Shown here: positions 24,761-32,772 of the stretch, one piece after another
Numbering within the stretch: the stretch's first letter is position 1
Layout of the letters: each line of letters opens with the position of its first letter
Origin: Anaerolineales bacterium HSG25
Lineage (GTDB): Bacteria; Chloroflexota; Anaerolineae; 4572-78; J111
Direction: 5' to 3'
Assembly (NCBI GenBank): GCA_030377865.1
Contig: JAUCGA010000005.1
Location: 46,789-110,788, forward strand
Length of the DNA: 64,000 nt
Translations under genes and position numbers: made by a program
The notes under the pieces: model-generated
Seen by the model: the letters and a program-made list of their open reading frames with translations, nothing else
What the model was told of the DNA's origin: nothing
The model's database searches: none

Positions 24761-26229
24761 GTGAACAACATAACGAAAGCAACACCACAATCGGATCAAC
24801 GCGAGACATTGAAAATAGCCAGATTGGCACCTTTGTTAGCTATATTGTCTCTCTGTTTACATGGTGGCAATTTCTTCTGTTGGTGGGACTGATGATTGTG
24901 GGGTTGGTGGGCTTGAATCCGTTTGGGCTTCAAGATAGGCTAACTGGCTATTACCACTTGTACCAAAACCAAGCGGTCGAAGGAGAGTTATTAATCCTGA
25001 TTGCTCGGTTTCACCACCAAGAGGCCGAGGTCCAGCCCAAAGCGATTGCCGAAGAAATTAAGGAAAAGCTACAAGAAGGGCTGACCCAAAATGGACTGGC
25101 CGAACGAGCCAGAGTGGAGATACTGTCTGATCAGCAAACCTTTCGCAAAACGGAGGAGGAGGAGATAACCGCCCTGGGAGAAGCATACGGAGCCACTCTG
25201 GTAATTTGGGGGGAGTATGACTCCTTAGGAATCGATTTACGGTCCAAAATATTAGCTGAGATTGACCATCCCTTAGAGCGTAAGATAGACCGCTGTTTTG
25301 AAGCCGCCTGCCCTGAAACCATCTTAGCCCCTCCCAACGATTACGAACTGGTCAATATCGAATTACCCCGCTACATGACCTATCTGGTCAACTTTACTCT
25401 AGGTCAAATATTTTATGCCGATGATAGCTATAACCAAGCCCTGAATTTGTTTGACAGGGCAATTGCCGATGTTGAGCCTCTGGAGAACCAACTGAAACAA
25501 GAACCCACCGATAGACAAGAGATTGAACGAAACAAATTTTATAGCAGTGTATTAAACATCTACATTTATCGGGGGGTGATTTATTTTAAGTTGGGTCAGT
25601 ACCAGCAAGGCATTGAGGATTATAATAAAGCCATCGAGATTCAGCCTGACAATGTCAGAGCCTACAACTATCGGGGTCAGAATTATAATAATTTGGGTCA
25701 ATATCAGCAAGCGATTGCCGATTTTGATAAGGCCATCAAAATGCTACCTAATAATGCCTTTGCCTACACTGGACGGGGCAGTAGTTATGCTTATTTGGGT
25801 CAGTACCAACAAGCCATTGTTGATTATGATAAAGCTATCCAGATCCAGCCTAATAACAGTGTAGCCTACAACAATCGGGGCAGTAGTTATGTTTATTTGG
25901 GTCAGTTCCAGCAAGCGATTGCCGATTTTGATAAAGCTATCCAGATCCAGCCTAATAACAGTGTAGCCTACAAATATCGGGGAGGAAGTTATGCTATGTT
26001 GGGTCAGTACCAGCAAGCCTTGGACGATTATGATAAAGCCATCGAGATTCAGCCTGACAATGTCAGTGTCTACTGTGGCCGAGGAGTTGTCCACTTCACT
26101 CAAGAACACTGGCAAGATGCCCTAACAGATTGGCAAGAATGTTTGGCCAATTTACCGGCAGATGATCCTAGAGCCGAAGGGATAAAAAATCTTATAACCC
26201 AAGCAGCGTTAGCGGCAGAGCAACAGTAA
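24757..26229 (+). CDS. Membrane-anchored TPR protein
   Basis: A 490-residue protein. ATG at 24757 overlaps the previous stop (ATGA), which indicates translational coupling. The order is: N-terminal motif E-S-N-T-T-I-G-S-T-R-D-I-E-N-S-Q-I-G-T-F-V, membrane segment at about 32-55, then a domain of about 130 residues with G-E-L-L-I-L-I-A-R-F and G-A-T-L-V-I-W-G-E-Y. The latter resembles the periplasmic-type domains that precede TPRs in other Chloroflexota proteins. At least six TPR units run from about 205 to 470. Units of 34 residues are nearly identical at DNA level (for example I-Q-P-N-N-S-V-A-Y), a sign of recent expansion. It is presumably a scaffold; the partner is unknown. Confidence 0.75.
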   Translation: MSEQHNESNTTIGSTRDIENSQIGTFVSYIVSLFTWWQFLLLVGLMIVGLVGLNPFGLQDRLTGYYHLYQNQAVEGELLILIARFHHQEAEVQPKAIAEEIKEKLQEGLTQNGLAERARVEILSDQQTFRKTEEEEITALGEAYGATLVIWGEYDSLGIDLRSKILAEIDHPLERKIDRCFEAACPETILAPPNDYELVNIELPRYMTYLVNFTLGQIFYADDSYNQALNLFDRAIADVEPLENQLKQEPTDRQEIERNKFYSSVLNIYIYRGVIYFKLGQYQQGIEDYNKAIEIQPDNVRAYNYRGQNYNNLGQYQQAIADFDKAIKMLPNNAFAYTGRGSSYAYLGQYQQAIVDYDKAIQIQPNNSVAYNNRGSSYVYLGQFQQAIADFDKAIQIQPNNSVAYKYRGGSYAMLGQYQQALDDYDKAIEIQPDNVSVYCGRGVVHFTQEHWQDALTDWQECLANLPADDPRAEGIKNLITQAALAAEQQ

Positions 26230-26332
26230 CCGCCTCCAGCCCGGCCTCTACACCAAAAAGAGACCCCGCTACGGGTGGCTCGGTGGCGAGGTCTCCGGCT
26301 CTAACGTCACTATTCACTTATTCACCCATTCG

Positions 26333-26593
26333 CTACTTCACTACAACCGGCAAATAGACCACCGAACCCTTCGTTTGAGCCAACAGTTCCAACGTCACCG
26401 GAATGACCTGTGAACTATCGCTGATCGCATCAGAAGAGATGGTCATACTGCCCAAAACATGGCTTCCAGCTAACAAATCATTTGGGTTGATGGTCAAGAT
26501 CAGCTCTGCCGAGGTCGTACCCGCCAAGGTGCTGAGTTTGTCGTTGGTGACGAGTAGGTATCGTCCGTTCCGTCTTTCGGCATTTTTAAGTTG
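26333..26593 (-). pseudogene. 3' remnant of a secreted BACON-like protein gene
   Basis: The minus strand encodes about 85 residues with L-A-G-T-T-S-A-E-L-I-L-T-I-N-P-N-D-L-L-A-G-S, S-S-D-A-I-S-D-S-S-Q-V-I-P-V-T-L-E-L and finally V-V-Y-L-P-V-V-V-K at the stop. This is the end of an Ig/BACON-like domain plus the Y-L-P-x-x-x-K C-terminus seen in other secreted proteins of this window. No start codon or signal peptide precedes it: the frame runs into an RG-like repeat at about 26592, so the 5' part has been lost. Confidence 0.65.
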
Positions 26594-26690
26594 AGCGTTT
26601 GATTAATGGCGCGTCGGCTTTCTAGCCAACTGGCTGAACGGTCGGCTTCCTAGCCGACGCGCCACAGGATTAACAATTTTTGGAATTAGT
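26592..26690. repeat. RG-like repeat
   Basis: GGCGCGTCGGCT...AGCCGACGCGCC with an inner CTAGCCAACTGGCT. It forms the break point of the BACON-like remnant. Confidence 0.55.
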
Positions 26691-26694
26691 TCAT

Positions 26695-27138
26695 CTACTC
26701 CCACTCGCGCGTCCACAATCCTTTCGCCGCCGAGAGCCACACCACCAACTCGACCAGCGGACTGGTAACCACCCAGCGCAAGTGAGCAATATCATCATGA
26801 CAAAAGTCATTTTCTGACATAAATACGCGATAATAACGCAAACAAGCATGCCGAGCTACCCGCTCGGCCATCAATCCATACAAGGTTTCGTAATCATCCA
26901 TTTTACCCGCCACCTCGGCCCAAACCACCGATTTGGCCCACTGCAACGCCTCGGCAAACCTCTGTCGGTCAGCCTCATGCAGGTAAATCCGCTGTGTTGC
27001 TTGACCATAGCTCACCGGCCATAAATCATTGGCCAGCAGAGTCACAATTCGCTTGGCCTGTGCCGCGCTACATTCTAGCTCGTCCTCATGCAAAACAAAC
27101 TGGTTCTCTAAATTGAAGATTGTTACATAATCGATCAT
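26695..27138 (-). CDS. Hypothetical protein, 147 residues
   Basis: I do not recognise a family. Start is the ATG ending at 27138, with AGGAGA 7 nt upstream; the longer frame would be translated from an R136 element and is rejected. The sequence is soluble, rich in Leu, Ala and acidic residues (E-L-E-C-S-A-A-Q-A-K-R-I-V-T-L-L-A near 18-34), probably mostly helical, and has several Trp and Tyr in the C-terminal half. It has no signal peptide. Its promoter region is occupied by the variant R136 element at 27160. Normal composition and a good ribosome binding site suggest a real gene. Confidence 0.6.
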   Translation of the reverse strand: MIDYVTIFNLENQFVLHEDELECSAAQAKRIVTLLANDLWPVSYGQATQRIYLHEADRQRFAEALQWAKSVVWAEVAGKMDDYETLYGLMAERVARHACLRYYRVFMSENDFCHDDIAHLRWVVTSPLVELVVWLSAAKGLWTREWE

Positions 27139-27159
27139 GATTCGGTCTCCTATACAATA

Positions 27160-27284
27160 GAGTTGTTCGGGAATAAGGATTCGTGCGGAATGGAGTGTCA
27201 AAATTCCATTTTGACTGGCAAGAATAAAATTCTTGCACTCCGATAGCTCAATAAATGCCCACCTTGCTTATTGCCGAACAGTTC
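27160..27284 (+). mobile_element. R136 variant (125 bp), TA-flanked
   Basis: Same ends as R136 (GAGTTGTTCGGGAAT / GAACTGTTCGGCAAT) and TA at 27158-27159 and 27285-27286, but a different core: GGAGTG, then TCAAAAT-TCC-ATTTTGA, then GCAAGAAT-AAA-ATTCTTGC, then CACTCC. The twin-hairpin plan is kept although the sequence has been replaced. Confidence 0.8.
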
Positions 27285-27353
27285 TAATAGAGTTGTTAGG
27301 CCAACAAAAAACGACCACCCCATGTTGAAGTGGTCGCTGTGGTTATGCCTACT

Positions 27354-27415
27354 TCACCTTCAAGGAAAAAAACAGACCTTGAAGAAGTCGTAGTATCGGA
27401 GGTGTTCATTCCTCC
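27354..27415. repeat. RI repeat, degraded
   Basis: ACCTTCAAGG...ACCTTGAAG followed by CGGAGGTGTTCATTCCTCC. A decayed twin-hairpin copy. No gene is visible between 27290 and 27845. Confidence 0.55.
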
Positions 27416-27597
27416 AAATCATGATACAATATCCAAGCTACCCGGACTGTGTACAGTTTGGGTGGGTTACCCGTCGCCGAGTTGTGAAACTTGGCGGCGG
27501 TGTAATTTATTGGCGATACATTTGTTGCTAATAAAGTTTTTAAAGTAAGTGCATTTTAGCAGGAATCGGGTTTGTTGTCAAACTCATAAGGTGCTTA

Positions 27598-27678
27598 GGT
27601 AGTGGTGCAAAAGTAGTGGTCATCTACCCGCAAGCTCAGAGCTTGCGGGTAGATGACCACTACTTTTGCACCACTACC
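27598..27678. repeat. Perfect 40-bp inverted repeat with a 1-nt centre
   Basis: Arms 27598-27637 and 27639-27678 are exact reverse complements around a single A. The arm contains an R103-type end (GTAGTGGTCA), GCAAAAG, and the R98-type CCCGCAAGCTC core. Cruciform or hairpin formation is expected. Confidence 0.9.
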
Positions 27679-27761
27679 GATTTTTTTACTTGTAATCCTG
27701 TCAATCCTGTGTTGAGATTACATAATCGCAACGATCAAGAAGTAAGACGCGGTTTTTCTCA

Positions 27762-27818
27762 AACACCTCCGAGGAAAACTACATACCTCGGAGGAGAACG
27801 ATTCCGCGTCCTCCATGA
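27762..27818. repeat. RI repeat half-unit
   Basis: CCTCCGAGG-AAAACTACATA-CCTCGGAGG. The loop matches the complement of hairpin 2 in the 2765 copy. Confidence 0.6.
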
Positions 27819-27845
27819 GGTTCTTCATTCTTCATTCATCGTTCT

Positions 27846-30800
27846 TCATTCACCAACCGTTACCCAATCGACCGCCGCGGCCAGATTGCGGGTATCGGGC
27901 AGGCGACCAAGCCGCATGTAGGCCGTGCCCTCGCCACTAGCTTGTTGAGCCGTGTTGGGCGGTGCATCGGTCAGGCCGATGGCGGAAAACGGGGGCTGGA
28001 GGCCGTCTGGATTCAAGCCGATACGTTGCAGGGCTGACCATGTGGTTTCATCAAAAAAGGCGGTCGCGTCCATCCCTTGGCTGGCAATGATGATGATCTG
28101 GTCGGGGGGAAGTTGGCTGATAAAGTCGGCCAAGGCCGCGGCTTCGTACTGGTTGGCCGCAGTATCGAACCCCTGTTTATGCAACAGGTCGCCGGTGTGT
28201 GGGTCTAGCACGGCCACGTTGATACCACGTCGATGGGCCGAGGCATCAACCGCCCCATCACCAAAACCAAGGGTAATGAAGGCAAAATCAGCCCCACTAT
28301 TGGCCTCGATGTCGGTTGGCACACCATGCTCAGTTTGACCGATGATCATATCGGTGGGGATAACCTGCCGTGGTTGGGCGGTTTGACTCAGATGCAGATA
28401 AAGCCGATTCAGACCGAGTTGTAGCTGAGTTTCTGGTAGCGTGACCTGCACCTCCTGCCAACCGTCTTGGAGCGTTTGATTCAGCAAGGTTGTTGATTGG
28501 TCGTTTAACATGATCGTTAGCTCTTGCGATGGTGCCCCCGGATAACTAAACGGGGCAATCTGCATGGTCAGTTGACGGTCTCCAAGCCCCTCACCTAAAG
28601 CGGTTTCCTGCGCCGGAAAATAAAGTTCCGCCTCATGGCCGGTGATCCAGTTGGCGGTGGCCGAAAAAATGATTTCGTTACCAGCCCAGCCATGTCCTCG
28701 ATAGGGGTCACTCGGCCAATCGCCCAAGTCGATGGTCAGGGGATTGGGTAGGTCGGGCTGTTGCACGGCAAAGGCTCGCACACCGAGCGATTGATAGACT
28801 GGCTCAGGGTCATGCGGAATCAGGTCAAGAGCCAGTTGTTGGGTCGCCTCAAAGGTGTCTTTGTAGGGCGGGCGATGCGGAATCGGGTCGTGGATGACCA
28901 GATATTTGATGTTATACAGAGCCATCAGTTCACCAGCCTGAGCCTTGGCTTGGGTCATAATCGGCTCATCAACCGGACGATACAGTTCGGTTTCGGTGAG
29001 GGCGTAAAACAACGGAATTTGTCGAAAATAGTCAAACTTAAAGGCCGGATTACGAGAGGTGTTGCCCCCAAGCATAGGGCGCTGATGAATCGACTGGTAA
29101 TATTGCAACTGCGTCCGCTCTGCGCCAAGAGTGCCGTAGCTGTTGCGCCACCCCAAGGGCAACTGCATGAGGGTAAACGGTTCTATTTCGGCTCCGATTT
29201 GTTCGTACACCGTCGGAATTTGAGCCGAGGTCATGGGGATGGGGGCGCTAAACTGGTCAAGCAGTAACACCGTCAGCAGGAGCATGGTCACAAAAACGGT
29301 TTGTGGGTTAGGCAATTCCAAGAAAATAAATCTCCCAAATTGAGCAGAGTCTCTACCCCCCTCAGTCCCCCCTGCTAGGGGGGAAACAGCTCCTCCCCCT
29401 AACAGGGGGAGGCTGGGAGGGGGTAGAGTGTCACAATGGTTTTGAGAGGTTTTAAATTCTGGAACTTCCTTAGTTTGCCCTATTTTACCAAACAACCAAT
29501 ATACGCCGTAGCCAACCAGCACGGCCAGACACAACGTCAGGGGGATACCGAATCGATTCGGGACACGATTGGCGCTGATGACGGGGATATAATGGAGGAT
29601 GGCAAACGGAAGCGGAAATGTCACCTCGATTCCGTCGAGGTCGAACCGATTTTGACCGTTGATGGTTAGCAAAGGGCCAAGGCTGAGAACGGTGAAGATA
29701 ATCACGCCCCATAGCCATGCTTGCACCCGTCGCCAATAAACCATCGTACCGATTAACCCGACGGCCAAAATCCCATAACCAAGAAAAAGGGTGTTGGCAT
29801 CACTAAACTGCCCTTTGCCCTCGATGACGGCCCGGAGTTCGGTAATCCAGTCTAGTCCTGACAGAAAATGAAGCGGAGTGACGGTAACTAGGCCAATCAG
29901 GTCGGCACTCAACTTGAGTCCCTCTCCCCAGCCGGGTTCGGCGTAGGCCGGATTCAGAAAGTCGGGTAGAACCTGTATAATGAAAGGGGCAACCAGTAAA
30001 ACGGCCACAATCGTCATGACCAATAGCCCAACCAACGAACGCACTATCGGCATAAAGGGCGACGGCGTATTGGGCGGATAGAGTCGAGAGAGCGGCGGGG
30101 GTAGAATCGAGGTGGGGGGAGTATCATCATCTGAAATGTTTCCGCGTGGCATCGAGTCGGCCATGCGCCTATTCAGAAATTCGCTAACGAAGAGTATGAC
30201 CGTCAAAAAGATGAGGAAGACACTGTAGGTCAGTTCGGCATAGATACAGAGAGCGGCAAAGAGGGCGGCCAAAAAGGCATGGGGGCGATAACCAGTCCGC
30301 ATGGTTTTGAGCAGAAAGAGCGCGTAAAATGGAAACCATTGGATGGTGACAAAGTTGTAATGACCCAAGGCCACATACATCATGCGGCTGGCCGAAAAGG
30401 CATAGACCGCGCCAGCCAAAAACGCGGCCAGATAAACGGAGAATCGGCCTGCTTTATGCGGACGGTCGATGTCACTGAGCAGGTAAAGGCTCAACAGACA
30501 CATGCCGTATCCGGCGCTGATGTAGCTAAATATCAGGCTGATATTGTTGGCGGTGGGTAGGGAGAACGCGACCTGCAACGGTAAGGCCAAGGCCGAGTTA
30601 AATAGATTAAAGGTGTAGGTGGTGAGATTGACTCCGACCGGAAAAAATATGTAGCTGGTCTGTAACGGTGACTGCCCCAAAGCCAACAGGCTATGCTTGA
30701 ACCACCAGATATTCCAGATAAAGGTCGATTCGTCAAAGGCCCATGTCGCCTCACCGGGGATGTGGGTGGTTAGTTGGGCGGTTAGGGGCCAAGTTAATCC

Positions 30801-30848
30801 AATGGTCAACAGGAGATAACTGAGCAGAATGACGGCATGGCGCTTCAA
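27846..30848 (-). CDS. GT-C-like polytopic membrane protein with C-terminal ILEI domain
   Basis: A 1000-residue integral membrane protein. The N-terminal half has about 11-12 hydrophobic segments and, after the first, the loop W-A-F-D-E-S-T-F-I-W-N-I-W-W-F-K typical of dolichol/undecaprenol-sugar-using GT-C or YfhO-like proteins. A soluble extracytoplasmic region follows. Residues about 860-990 match an ILEI/FAM3-type domain (V-A-V-L-D-P-H-T-G-D-L-L... G-F-D-T). It may transfer sugars to the cell surface. Start is TTG at 30848, 8 nt after the stop of the small gene upstream; no clear Shine-Dalgarno. A 162-bp RE element (29308-29473) sits inside the coding sequence and adds 54 codons in frame (P-P-P-S-L-P-L-L-G-G-G), in a loop before a membrane segment. 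Confidence 0.8.
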   Translation of the reverse strand: MKRHAVILLSYLLLTIGLTWPLTAQLTTHIPGEATWAFDESTFIWNIWWFKHSLLALGQSPLQTSYIFFPVGVNLTTYTFNLFNSALALPLQVAFSLPTANNISLIFSYISAGYGMCLLSLYLLSDIDRPHKAGRFSVYLAAFLAGAVYAFSASRMMYVALGHYNFVTIQWFPFYALFLLKTMRTGYRPHAFLAALFAALCIYAELTYSVFLIFLTVILFVSEFLNRRMADSMPRGNISDDDTPPTSILPPPLSRLYPPNTPSPFMPIVRSLVGLLVMTIVAVLLVAPFIIQVLPDFLNPAYAEPGWGEGLKLSADLIGLVTVTPLHFLSGLDWITELRAVIEGKGQFSDANTLFLGYGILAVGLIGTMVYWRRVQAWLWGVIIFTVLSLGPLLTINGQNRFDLDGIEVTFPLPFAILHYIPVISANRVPNRFGIPLTLCLAVLVGYGVYWLFGKIGQTKEVPEFKTSQNHCDTLPPPSLPLLGGGAVSPLAGGTEGGRDSAQFGRFIFLELPNPQTVFVTMLLLTVLLLDQFSAPIPMTSAQIPTVYEQIGAEIEPFTLMQLPLGWRNSYGTLGAERTQLQYYQSIHQRPMLGGNTSRNPAFKFDYFRQIPLFYALTETELYRPVDEPIMTQAKAQAGELMALYNIKYLVIHDPIPHRPPYKDTFEATQQLALDLIPHDPEPVYQSLGVRAFAVQQPDLPNPLTIDLGDWPSDPYRGHGWAGNEIIFSATANWITGHEAELYFPAQETALGEGLGDRQLTMQIAPFSYPGAPSQELTIMLNDQSTTLLNQTLQDGWQEVQVTLPETQLQLGLNRLYLHLSQTAQPRQVIPTDMIIGQTEHGVPTDIEANSGADFAFITLGFGDGAVDASAHRRGINVAVLDPHTGDLLHKQGFDTAANQYEAAALADFISQLPPDQIIIIASQGMDATAFFDETTWSALQRIGLNPDGLQPPFSAIGLTDAPPNTAQQASGEGTAYMRLGRLPDTRNLAAAVDWVTVGE
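29308..29473. mobile_element. RE element inserted in frame within a gene
   Basis: Ends GGCAATTCCAAGAAAATAAA and, reversed, GGAAGTTCCAGAATTTAAAA. TTAG occurs at 29308-29311 and 29470-29473, so element plus one flank is 162 bp (54 codons). Core hairpins of CCCCCCTGCTAGGGGGG and CTCCCCCTAACAGGGGGAG type. Confidence 0.8.
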
Positions 30849-30856
30849 TAAACTGT

Positions 30857-31162
30857 TTATTTTTTACTACGCTCCTTCCAACGGTCTATAAATCGGTCAA
30901 ACACCTCATGCAGAGTGAGGGCGGTAATACGGCCATTGGCATCGTCAAAGGCCATGTCATAGTCGTCAGCTACAACCCACTGACCACCACTGTCGGTATT
31001 GTTATCCACGCGGGGCCAGTCGCTCCCAACCAGAAATATTCGGGTTTCGAGGGTGTTATAGTTTACCGCGAACAGGGTCACATGCCCACCACCAGACCCT
31101 TTTTTGCGAATGGCCCGTAAATGGGGTGGGGCGGCAACAATTTCATAACGTTTGTCGGTCAT
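30857..31162 (-). CDS. Small hypothetical protein, 101 residues
   Basis: No family recognised. It has a clear ribosome binding site (AAGGAGC) before the ATG ending at 31162 and lies 8 nt upstream of the GT-C-like gene on the same strand, so the two are likely co-transcribed. The sequence is soluble and hydrophilic. A Gly/Lys-rich turn (R-K-K-G-S-G-G-G-H) near 18-26 and a basic C-terminus (D-R-W-K-E-R-S-K-K) are the main features. Aromatic residues and Asp-rich middle (V-V-A-D-D-Y-D-M-A-F-D-D) suggest a small folded domain. Confidence 0.6.
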   Translation of the reverse strand: MTDKRYEIVAAPPHLRAIRKKGSGGGHVTLFAVNYNTLETRIFLVGSDWPRVDNNTDSGGQWVVADDYDMAFDDANGRITALTLHEVFDRFIDRWKERSKK

Positions 31163-31296
31163 AGATGTTTGCTCCTTGGTTTTTATTGATTGCTCGACCT
31201 GTTGATGAAGTTACGTAGACAAGTATAAAACGTCCTTAAACAGGTGTCAAAAATGGCAGTGGTGTAACATCGGCTTTTTTGATGTTGCGAAATTAA

Positions 31297-31340
31297 GAAG
31301 TGGCTGAACGGATATACCGTTCAGCCACTTCTTGTTTTTA
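31297..31340. terminator. Terminator-like hairpin
   Basis: GAAGTGGCTGAACGG (31297-31311) and its exact complement (31317-31331), then TTGTTTTT. No + strand gene ends here, so it may be a relic or an orphan terminator from a lost gene. Confidence 0.6.
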
Positions 31341-31387
31341 GAGCAGAATTTACTAGATCGAGAAGTTTTGGCCGGCTTTAGGATTGG

Positions 31388-31745
31388 AAGACCTTCAAGG
31401 AGCTTCGCACCTTGAAGGACGCGGAGCCAGTTGGTACGGTGGAAATTTGGCGGATAGTGGAAGTTGTTCGACGGCCATCGGTCTTGGCACAGTTAGCCAA
31501 GATACCGACTAGTCAGCCTCAACTGTGGCAAAGCCAACAGGAACAAGTTGTCCAAGCTCAACAACTGGTTCAGAAATGGGCTACGGTTCAACAAACCTAT
31601 CAAGCGATTGATTTATGGCCTCATCTACGCAAAACGAAAGGGGAGCCAAGCTTGATGCGACTATCCACAAACTCCGACAACTGGTCATTGACGGCAATAC
31701 TTGCTAATTATTCATTGGGTGGTGAGCTATCCCAAACTAATCAAT
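31388..31745 (+). pseudogene. RI hairpin followed by an unrecognised coding remnant
   Basis: CCTTCAAGG-AGCTTCGCA-CCTTGAAGG is an RI half-unit. After it an open frame of about 100 codons (E-I-W-R-I-V-E-V-V-R-R-P-S-V-L ... Q-Q-L-V-Q-K-W-A-T-V-Q-Q-T-Y) looks protein-like by composition but lacks a start signal and overlaps the end of the next, well-supported gene. Probably the remains of a broken gene; the family is unknown. Confidence 0.3.
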
Positions 31746-32216
31746 CTCATCCACACTAACCGGCTCCTTAGACTGCGATTCTCGTACTTGGCGGAGACCA
31801 TTACGGACAGTGGTTAAGGTTTTCATCAACTGCTCTTCTAGTTCGCTCAGTTGGTCAACAATATACTCGTCCGCATCACCCAGAATTTCCCGAGCCTGTT
31901 TATGTGCCGCGATTTCAATTTCTTCGGCTCGTTGTTGAGCAAACTGAACCAGTTCGTGTTCGTTGGTCATGGCCTTGGCTTTTTCGCGAGCCAAATCAAC
32001 CACCCGATTGGCTTCTTCCTGAGCTTGCAAAAGCAAACGCTCCCGCTCGGCCTCAGTTCGTTTGGCAAGTTTCACCTCTTCAGGAATAGATATCCGCATC
32101 TGATCGACTATGTCTAAAAATGCGTCTTCAGTAATAATAACATTGGTGGATAGGGGGACGTGAAAACCCTCACTTACTAACGTTTCGAGTCGGTCAAGCA
32201 AATGCAAAATATCCAT
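31737..32216 (-). CDS. Coiled-coil protein next to coaD and recG
   Basis: A 159-residue soluble protein of unknown function. Residues about 40-145 form a long charged coiled coil (K-R-T-E-A-E-R-E-R-L-L-L-Q-A-Q-E-E-A-N-R), similar in style to DivIVA-like or ATP-synthase-b-like helices, with an N-terminal helical start (M-D-I-L-H-L-L-D-R-L-E-T-L-V). It lies downstream of coaD and recG on the same strand. I recall small coiled-coil genes at this place in other Chloroflexota but cannot verify this here. An envelope or cell-division scaffold is possible. Confidence 0.7.
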   Translation of the reverse strand: MDILHLLDRLETLVSEGFHVPLSTNVIITEDAFLDIVDQMRISIPEEVKLAKRTEAERERLLLQAQEEANRVVDLAREKAKAMTNEHELVQFAQQRAEEIEIAAHKQAREILGDADEYIVDQLSELEEQLMKTLTTVRNGLRQVRESQSKEPVSVDEID

Positions 32217-32230
32217 AACTGTATTGGTGG

Positions 32231-32289
32231 GTAAGGCCTAAAACCTAGCTGAAAAATCTGTTTCTTTCACGCTAGGTTTTAGGCCTTAC
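32231..32289. repeat. 19-bp perfect inverted repeat between coaD and the coiled-coil gene
   Basis: GTAAGGCCTAAAACCTAGC (32231-32249) pairs exactly with 32271-32289. There is no T-run, so it is more likely an interspersed hairpin or RNA-processing site than a classical terminator. Confidence 0.6.
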
Positions 32290-32292
32290 AAC

Positions 32293-32772
32293 CTACGATC
32301 TAATATGGGCTTGTAATGCCTCTATCACAATGGGTGGAGCAAGATGGGTGATATTTCCTCGGTTAAAGGCAATATCCTTCAAAATACTGGAGCTTAAAAA
32401 AGAATACTCTTGACTAGCCATGAGACAAACGGTTTCAATATTTGGATCCAAACTATGATTGGTAAGTGACAATTGTAACTCCCACTCAAAATCAGACATA
32501 ACCCGCAAACCTCGCACCATGACCAATGCGTTCTGTTTTTTGGCAAAATCGACGGTTAAACCACTATACTCCATCACAATAACATTGTCTAAGTGAGAGA
32601 CAGCCTCTGTGGTCATCGCTAACCGTTTTTCAGCAGAAAACAATAAATTTTTAGCCGGTAAGTCAAACACAGCCACAATCAGTTCATCAAAAACTTTAGA
32701 GGCTCGCTCGGCAATGTCGATATGACCGTTGGTAATCGGGTCGAAAGTGGCAGGATAAACAGCTCGCATCAT
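32293..32772 (-). CDS. coaD: Pantetheine-phosphate adenylyltransferase
   Basis: CoaD transfers AMP from ATP to 4'-phosphopantetheine, the fourth step of coenzyme A synthesis. At 159 residues it has the standard length. Motifs visible: A-V-Y-P-A-T-F-D-P-I-T-N-G-H near the N-terminus (the T/HxGH nucleotidyl-transfer motif), V-R-G-L-R near 88-92 and the C-terminal Y-S-F-L-S-S-S-I-L-K (counterpart of ISSSxVR). Two ATG codons stand in tandem at the start, and the first overlaps the recG stop codon (ATGATG), so translation is coupled to recG. Confidence 0.95.
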   Translation of the reverse strand: MMRAVYPATFDPITNGHIDIAERASKVFDELIVAVFDLPAKNLLFSAEKRLAMTTEAVSHLDNVIVMEYSGLTVDFAKKQNALVMVRGLRVMSDFEWELQLSLTNHSLDPNIETVCLMASQEYSFLSSSILKDIAFNRGNITHLAPPIVIEALQAHIRS

